Shown here piece by piece: positions 8,048 through 11,618 of a DNA stretch of 11,618 bases. Where the stretch lies: contig CAIXMC010000203.1 in assembly GCA_903920405.1 (NCBI GenBank), positions 1 to 11,618 on the forward strand. Reading direction: 5' to 3'. Each line of letters begins with the position of its first letter. Within the stretch, counting starts at the first letter, position 1. Both the position numbers and the translations under genes were made by a program. This stretch comes from an uncultured beta proteobacterium. GTDB taxonomy: Bacteria > Pseudomonadota > Gammaproteobacteria > Burkholderiales > Burkholderiaceae_C. The notes under the pieces were generated by a model. It was not told the origin of the DNA, searched no databases, and saw nothing but the letters and a program-made list of their open reading frames with translations.

Positions 8048-8064
8048 CTATAGCACACTACGCA
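8048..8064 (+). repeat. Short shared intergenic element, copy 1 (yfgM leader)
   Basis: The sequence CTATAGCACACTACGCA matches CTATAGCGGACTATGCA at 8848-8864 in 14 of 17 positions. Both copies lie in the short non-coding gaps before yfgM and before bamB. The TATAGC within it could act as part of a -10 element. TTGGTC at 8027-8032 lies 16 bases upstream, but both match the sigma-70 consensus poorly. The role is unknown. Confidence 0.35.
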
Positions 8065-8130
8065 GTGTTCACGCCACTTCTGAAAGGTTTTGGCCATTTT
8101 TTTGCGTCCACATCATACGGGTGATAGTCC

Positions 8131-8802
8131 ATGGCAAATCAGTTAGACCTCGAAGAACAAGAGCAACTTGACCAAATCAAACATTTTTGGAAACAGTACG
8201 GCAATGCCATCACCTGGGTGTTGATTGTTGTCCTAGGGGCTTATGCCAGTTGGAACACTTACCAGTATTGGCAACGTCGTCAATCCTCTCAAGCCGCAGC
8301 ATTGTTCGACGAGTTTGAACGCACGCTGCTTTCAGCAGATACAGTCAAAACTGACCGTGTGTTTACAGACATGAAAGACCGATTTGGTTCAACGGCTTAT
8401 GCACAGCAGGCAGGTTTGCTGATGGCCAAACAGTATGCTGATGCGAACAAATTTGATAACGCTCGGGCTGCGCTCACCTGGGTGGCTGAGCATTCTTTTG
8501 ACGACGGTTATAAGGCTGTGGCACGACTCAGATTGAGTGCCATTTTGGCGGAGGGCAAAAATTATGAGGGCGCATTGGCGCAACTCGCAGGCTCATTTCC
8601 CGACAGCTTTCAGGCTTTGGTAGCAGATCGCCGTGCCGATGTGCTGCTGTTGCAAGGCAAGAAACCGCAGGCTGTGACCGAATACCAAAAGGCCTATCGT
8701 CTGCTCGATGCCAGTAACGAATACCGCCGTTTGGTCGAGGTCAAACTCAACGCCTTGGGTGTGGATGCACAAGCACTAAATTCCGTGACCACGACGAAGT
8801 GA
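8131..8802 (+). CDS. yfgM: YfgM family periplasmic TPR protein, inner-membrane anchored
   Basis: YfgM in E. coli is an inner-membrane ancillary protein with periplasmic TPR helices. It associates with the SecYEG-linked chaperone PpiD and helps move outer-membrane and periplasmic proteins on from the translocon. The 223-residue product has a short acidic cytoplasmic N-terminus (MANQLDLEEQEQLDQIKHFW), one membrane segment at about 25-44 (AITWVLIVVLGAYASW), and an Arg-flanked exit (YWQRRQSSQ). A helical TPR-like domain runs about 52-210, with FDNARAALTWVAEHSFDDGYKAVARLR-type repeats. Start ATG 8131 has GGGTGA at 8119-8124. The place between hisS and bamB is the conserved one in both beta- and gammaproteobacteria and supports the assignment. 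The gap of 112 bases from hisS suggests it may have its own promoter. Confidence 0.92.
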   Translation: MANQLDLEEQEQLDQIKHFWKQYGNAITWVLIVVLGAYASWNTYQYWQRRQSSQAAALFDEFERTLLSADTVKTDRVFTDMKDRFGSTAYAQQAGLLMAKQYADANKFDNARAALTWVAEHSFDDGYKAVARLRLSAILAEGKNYEGALAQLAGSFPDSFQALVADRRADVLLLQGKKPQAVTEYQKAYRLLDASNEYRRLVEVKLNALGVDAQALNSVTTTK

Positions 8803-8808
8803 TGTCCT

Positions 8809-8822
8809 TCAGCGGTCGCTGA
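8809..8822 (+). repeat. Palindromic hairpin just after yfgM
   Basis: TCAGC (8809-8813) and GCTGA (8818-8822) form a 5-base stem with the loop GGTC, six bases after the yfgM stop. No T tract follows, so it is not an intrinsic terminator. It could stabilise the yfgM mRNA end or be chance. Confidence 0.3.
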
Positions 8823-8847
8823 CATGGCGATCGTAGAAAATCAAAAA

Positions 8848-8864
8848 CTATAGCGGACTATGCA
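8848..8864 (+). repeat. Short shared intergenic element, copy 2 (bamB leader)
   Basis: This is the second copy of the element at 8048-8064, with the same start CTATAGC and a closely similar remainder. In this gap the CTATAGC is also mirrored by GCTATAG at 8895-8901, giving 7-base inverted arms 40 bases apart. CTATAG is self-complementary, so the mirrored pair is less significant than it first looks. Confidence 0.35.
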
Positions 8865-8931
8865 AGCTGGATAAGGGATAGCGCCGAATTTCATGCTATA
8901 GATGATGTCAAAAATTTACCATAAAGCGTTT

Positions 8932-10044
8932 ATGAAACATTTCTTGTATCTCGCCTTGTCAGTGGCTGTTGCACTTTTGGCCGCTTGCGCCAGTGATTCA
9001 GACAAGTTCAAGCCTGTCGAGTTGGGTCCCAATCCAGCTTTACTGGGTGTTCGCTCTGTGTGGCAGACAAAAATGGGCGCGGTTGATTTTTTGCTCACTG
9101 TCAAGGTCGATGGTGACGCACTGACGTTGGCTAGCTCTGATGGAACTGTTATGGCGATCGATACCCGCACCGGTGCTAAATTGTGGCGTGTGAATGTGGG
9201 ACATCCGATTGCTGCTGGCGTTGGCAGTGATGGTCAAATAACGGCTGTTGTTACGCAAACCAATGAGTTGGTTGCCTTGAAATCGGGCACTCTACGGTGG
9301 CGCGCGCCTTTGTTTGCGCAGGTTTTGACGGCACCTCTGGTGGCAGGTGCGCGTGTGTTTGTTCTAGGCGGCGACCGCAGTGTGAGCGCGTTTGATGCTC
9401 AATCGGGCCGGCGACTGTGGCAATACCAGCAGAGCGCGGATGCTTTGGTCTTGCGACAGGCTGGTGTGCTGATGGCTGTGGGAGACACTTTGGTGGTGGG
9501 TATATCTGGCCATTTGCTGGGGTTGAACCCTTCTAATGGCGCTGTGGTTTGGGATGCTCCCGTTGCCAACCCCCGTGGCAACAATGAGATTGAGCGCCTG
9601 GTTGATTTGGTGGAAGGTGTCAGTCGTCAGGGTACATCCGTGTGCGTCAGGGCTTTTCAATCCAGCGTTGGCTGTGTGGATAACGGTCGCGTCAGTTGGA
9701 GCAGATCCGCGCAGGGTTTTGTGGGTTTGGCAGGCGACGCTCAGTGGCTGTATGGTGTTGAAAGTGATGGCAAAGTGCAGACCTGGCGGCGCAGCGATGG
9801 CGTACCCGGCTGGGTTTCATACCGGTTGTTTCATCACACCTTGACGCGGCCTTTGGTGAGTGCGAGCGCCATCGTTTTAGGTGACGAAGCTGGACGTGTG
9901 CATTGGTTGGCGCGTGGTGATGGTGCATTGCTGGCGCGAACCCAGACCGACGGTTCTGCACTGGCCACAGCACCAGTGCAAGCGGGGCCAACGGTAGTGG
10001 CAGTCACGCGAAGTGGCGGCATTTTTGCCTTTCAAGCACAGTAA
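8932..10044 (+). CDS. bamB: Outer-membrane protein assembly factor BamB (lipoprotein, beta-propeller)
   Basis: BamB is the lipoprotein of the BAM complex that binds BamA and helps insert beta-barrel proteins into the outer membrane. The 370-residue product starts with a lipoprotein signal whose lipobox LLAAC places the lipidated residue at Cys19. The mature part is a PQQ-like beta-propeller with repeated blades such as [21 protein letters not shown] (first 20 residues at 70-89), [12 protein letters not shown] (154-165) and [13 protein letters not shown] (198-210). [16 protein letters not shown] (214-229) matches the conserved BamB loop known to contact BamA. Start ATG 8932 is chosen because it puts a short basic N-region directly before the hydrophobic segment. 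In-frame ATGs at 8902 and 8905 would add nine or ten residues. Neither start has a strong ribosome site. The stop lies 13 bases before der, so the two are probably co-transcribed. Confidence 0.93.
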   Translation: MKHFLYLALSVAVALLAACASDSDKFKPVELGPNPALLGVRSVWQTKMGAVDFLLTVKVDGDALTLASSDGTVMAIDTRTGAKLWRVNVGHPIAAGVGSDGQITAVVTQTNELVALKSGTLRWRAPLFAQVLTAPLVAGARVFVLGGDRSVSAFDAQSGRRLWQYQQSADALVLRQAGVLMAVGDTLVVGISGHLLGLNPSNGAVVWDAPVANPRGNNEIERLVDLVEGVSRQGTSVCVRAFQSSVGCVDNGRVSWSRSAQGFVGLAGDAQWLYGVESDGKVQTWRRSDGVPGWVSYRLFHHTLTRPLVSASAIVLGDEAGRVHWLARGDGALLARTQTDGSALATAPVQAGPTVVAVTRSGGIFAFQAQ

Positions 10045-10057
10045 CTCGGCATTGTTC

Positions 10058-11395
10058 ATGAAACCAGTTTTAGCTTTGGTCGGTCGTCCCAATGTGGGCA
10101 AATCAACATTGTTTAACCGTCTGACCAAGACGCGTGATGCCATCGTGGCGGATTTTGCGGGTTTAACGCGGGACCGCCACTATGGCAAAGGCCAGCATGA
10201 TCAGCATGACTACATTGTGATTGACACCGGAGGCTTTGAGCCTGATGCGTTAGACGGCATTTATCACGAAATGGCCAAACAAACCCAACAAGCCGTCTCA
10301 GAAGCCGATATTGTGGTTTTTATCGTCGATGCCCGCGCAGGTGTGTCTGGCCAAGACCACGATATTGCCAAGTATCTTCGGCGTTTGGGTAAACCTTGTG
10401 TGCTGGTGGCCAACAAGGCTGAGGGCATGATCGAAGGCGTTCAACTGGCCGAGTTTTATGAACTTGGCCTAGGTGCAGTGCATCCGGTGTCCGCCTCGCA
10501 TGGGCAGGGTATCGGCGATATGTTGGCCTTGGCATTTGCCAGCCTGCCTGAGCAAACGGATGAGGCTGCCTTGCAGGAAGAATCAGGTGTTATCAAACTT
10601 GCAGTGGCTGGTCGGCCTAATGTGGGCAAATCCACACTGATTAACGTTTGGTTGGGAGAAGAACGTCTGGTCACGTTTGATTTGCCCGGCACCACGCGTG
10701 ATGCCATTTCGGTGCCATTTGAGCGTAAAGGTCAGAAATTTGAGTTGATTGATACCGCAGGATTGCGTCGGCGTGGCCAAGTTTTTGAAGCCATTGAAAA
10801 ATTTTCAGTGATCAAAACGTTGCAAGCCATTGAATCGGCAAATGTAGTGCTGCTGCTGATAGATGCCACCCAGGGTGTGACCGACCAGGATGCGCACATC
10901 GCCGGCTACATTTTGGAAAATGGGCGTGCTGTTGTCTTGGCCGTGAACAAATGGGATGCTGTGGATGACTATCAGCGCGATCTGGTCAAACGCTCAATTG
11001 AGACCCGTTTGCAGTTTTTGAAATTTGCAAATTTGCACCAGATATCCGCCCAACAACGCCAGGGACTGCCCCCCTTGTGGGTGTCCATCGTACAGGCCTA
11101 CAAAGCAGCCCAATGCAAAATGAGCACGCCCGTCCTGACGCGTTTGCTGATTCAAGCGGTTCAGTTTCAAAGCCCCAAGCGATCAGGCATGTTTCGACCC
11201 AAACTGCGCTATGCCCACCAAGGTGGCATGAATCCACCGGTGATTGTGATTCATGGCAATTCACTAGACCATGTGACCGATGCCTACAGGCGTTACCTTG
11301 AGGGCTGGTTTCGCAAAGCGTTTGACCTTGTGGGTACGCCACTTCGCATTGAATTAAAAACCGCTCGCAATCCCTATAAAGACAAGTCTGCGTAG
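10058..11395 (+). CDS. der: Ribosome biogenesis GTPase Der (EngA)
   Basis: Der is the essential GTPase with two tandem G domains that acts in maturation of the 50S subunit. The 445-residue product has G domain 1 (about 1-165) with GRPNVGKST (9-17), DTGGF (56-60) and a G4 motif reading NKAE (119-122) rather than the usual NKxD. G domain 2 (about 178-345) has GRPNVGKST (185-193), DLPGTTRD (208-215), DTAGLRRRG (232-240) and a standard NKWD (297-300). The C-terminal KH-like domain (about 350-440) includes [18 protein letters not shown] and PPVIVIHGN. The open frame extends upstream into bamB, but ATG 10058 is chosen because the first G domain begins at once after it, as in other Der proteins. Its ribosome site is weak. 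The bamB-der pairing is conserved across beta- and gammaproteobacteria. Confidence 0.96.
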   Translation: MKPVLALVGRPNVGKSTLFNRLTKTRDAIVADFAGLTRDRHYGKGQHDQHDYIVIDTGGFEPDALDGIYHEMAKQTQQAVSEADIVVFIVDARAGVSGQDHDIAKYLRRLGKPCVLVANKAEGMIEGVQLAEFYELGLGAVHPVSASHGQGIGDMLALAFASLPEQTDEAALQEESGVIKLAVAGRPNVGKSTLINVWLGEERLVTFDLPGTTRDAISVPFERKGQKFELIDTAGLRRRGQVFEAIEKFSVIKTLQAIESANVVLLLIDATQGVTDQDAHIAGYILENGRAVVLAVNKWDAVDDYQRDLVKRSIETRLQFLKFANLHQISAQQRQGLPPLWVSIVQAYKAAQCKMSTPVLTRLLIQAVQFQSPKRSGMFRPKLRYAHQGGMNPPVIVIHGNSLDHVTDAYRRYLEGWFRKAFDLVGTPLRIELKTARNPYKDKSA

Positions 11396-11411
11396 TGGGT
11401 GGCTTGTGACT

Positions 11412-11444
11412 GGTTCTGTACTCTCAGACCTCCCCGACTTTTTT
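11412..11444 (+). terminator. Weak terminator-like structure after der
   Basis: GGTTCTG (11412-11418) and CAGACC (11425-11430) can pair with one bulged T, followed eight bases later by the T run at 11439-11444. The distance between stem and T run is too long for a textbook intrinsic terminator, so this is a weak call. Confidence 0.25.
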
Positions 11445-11458
11445 CAAAAACACCATCT

Positions 11459-11470
11459 AATCAATTGATT
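11459..11470. promoter_or_regulatory. 12-base perfect palindrome after der, possible operator
   Basis: AATCAATTGATT reads the same on both strands. It lies 64 bases after the der stop and about 22 bases before the putative -35 element at 11492. A perfect 12-base palindrome in a promoter region is compatible with a dimeric regulator site, but AT-rich palindromes also arise by chance. Confidence 0.3.
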
Positions 11471-11491
11471 TTATTGGAATCACGAGATTTT

Positions 11492-11521
11492 TGGACAATT
11501 TTCCAATCCTTAAAATATATA
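11492..11521 (+). promoter_or_regulatory. Candidate sigma-70 promoter for the gene beyond the window (probably hfq)
   Basis: TGGACA (11492-11497) matches TTGACA in five of six positions. TATATA (11516-11521), 18 bases further on, matches TATAAT in four of six. TAAAAT (11511-11516) matches better but is too close, at 13 bases. The surroundings are the most AT-rich in the window. 7-base inverted arms, ATTGGAA (11473-11479) and TTCCAAT (11501-11507), bracket the -35 element. Call made by eye. Confidence 0.4.
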
Positions 11522-11551
11522 CATATTGATTTCAATCGTCTTTTTTCGCGG

Positions 11552-11561
11552 AACTGCAGTT
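11552..11561. repeat. 10-base palindrome in the presumed leader
   Basis: AACTGCAGTT is a perfect 10-base palindrome about 30 bases downstream of the candidate -10 and about 50 bases before the ribosome site at the window edge. With no loop it would not form a stable RNA hairpin, so a protein-binding site or chance is more likely. Confidence 0.25.
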
Positions 11562-11609
11562 TTTCCACCAAATTCCGTCCAAATTTCAACCCCATTTCAT
11601 TGCCATTTC

Positions 11610-11616
11610 AGGGAGG
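11610..11616 (+). promoter_or_regulatory. Strong ribosome binding site of the next gene, start codon outside the window
   Basis: AGGGAGG sits two bases before the right edge and matches the Shine-Dalgarno consensus closely. With normal spacing the start codon would fall within about ten bases past the edge. In this conserved betaproteobacterial order the gene after der is hfq, so that is the expected product; no coding base of it is visible. Confidence 0.6.
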
Positions 11617-11618
11617 TC

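Noticed and set aside
8819..8854. Promoter before bamB using CTGACA (8819-8824) and TATAGC (8849-8854)
   Set aside because: The spacer would be 24 bases, too long for sigma-70, and no -10-like hexamer lies at 16-18 bases.
10013..10057. Upstream extension of the der frame from GTG 10013
   Set aside because: It overlaps the bamB 3' end, and Der proteins begin directly with the first G domain, as from ATG 10058.
1..11618. Mobile elements, CRISPR arrays, tRNA or rRNA genes, phage or defence genes
   Set aside because: No transposase, integrase, regular repeat-spacer pattern, tRNA-like fold or toxin-antitoxin pair was seen; the genes are conserved housekeeping genes in conserved order.

Overview
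The window is a compact stretch of housekeeping genes, all on the + strand. Gene order and protein features point to a betaproteobacterium of the Burkholderiales type. By eye the base composition is near half G+C, lower than in the best-known Burkholderia or Comamonas genomes. The genus cannot be fixed from this sequence. The order ndk - rlmN - pilF/pilW - rodZ - ispG - hisS - yfgM - bamB - der is the classic betaproteobacterial cluster, which normally continues into hfq-hflX.

Layout. Bases 3-698 are the 3' three quarters of rluD, cut by the left edge. Bases 699-949 form a 251-base gap. It holds an inverted repeat, a terminator-like hairpin with a T tract, and a reading frame that stays open from the rluD stop and ends in an ATGA overlap with the next gene. 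The end of that frame resembles the C-terminus of ScpB, so the gap may contain a scpB relic. Then come rluB (950-2086), ndk (2151-2564) and rlmN (2594-3709). A tightly overlapping block follows: pilF/pilW (3709-4542), rodZ (4535-5428), ispG (5428-6705) and hisS (6705-8018). Each start in that block overlaps the previous stop by 1 to 8 bases. After a 112-base gap come yfgM (8131-8802), a 129-base gap, bamB (8932-10044) and der (10058-11395). The last 223 bases are AT-rich and palindrome-dense and end in a strong Shine-Dalgarno sequence. They look like the promoter and leader of the next gene, most likely hfq just outside the window.

Functions. RluD, RluB, RlmN and Der all act on the large ribosomal subunit or its 23S rRNA, and HisS charges tRNA-His. 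Ndk balances nucleotide pools and IspG makes an isoprenoid precursor. PilF/PilW, RodZ, YfgM and BamB are envelope proteins for pilus assembly, cell shape, periplasmic chaperoning and outer-membrane protein assembly. I see no mobile element, CRISPR array, tRNA or rRNA and no clearly novel system. The points worth a second look are in the intergenic spaces: the possible scpB relic, a short element shared by the yfgM and bamB leaders, and the palindromic region after der.
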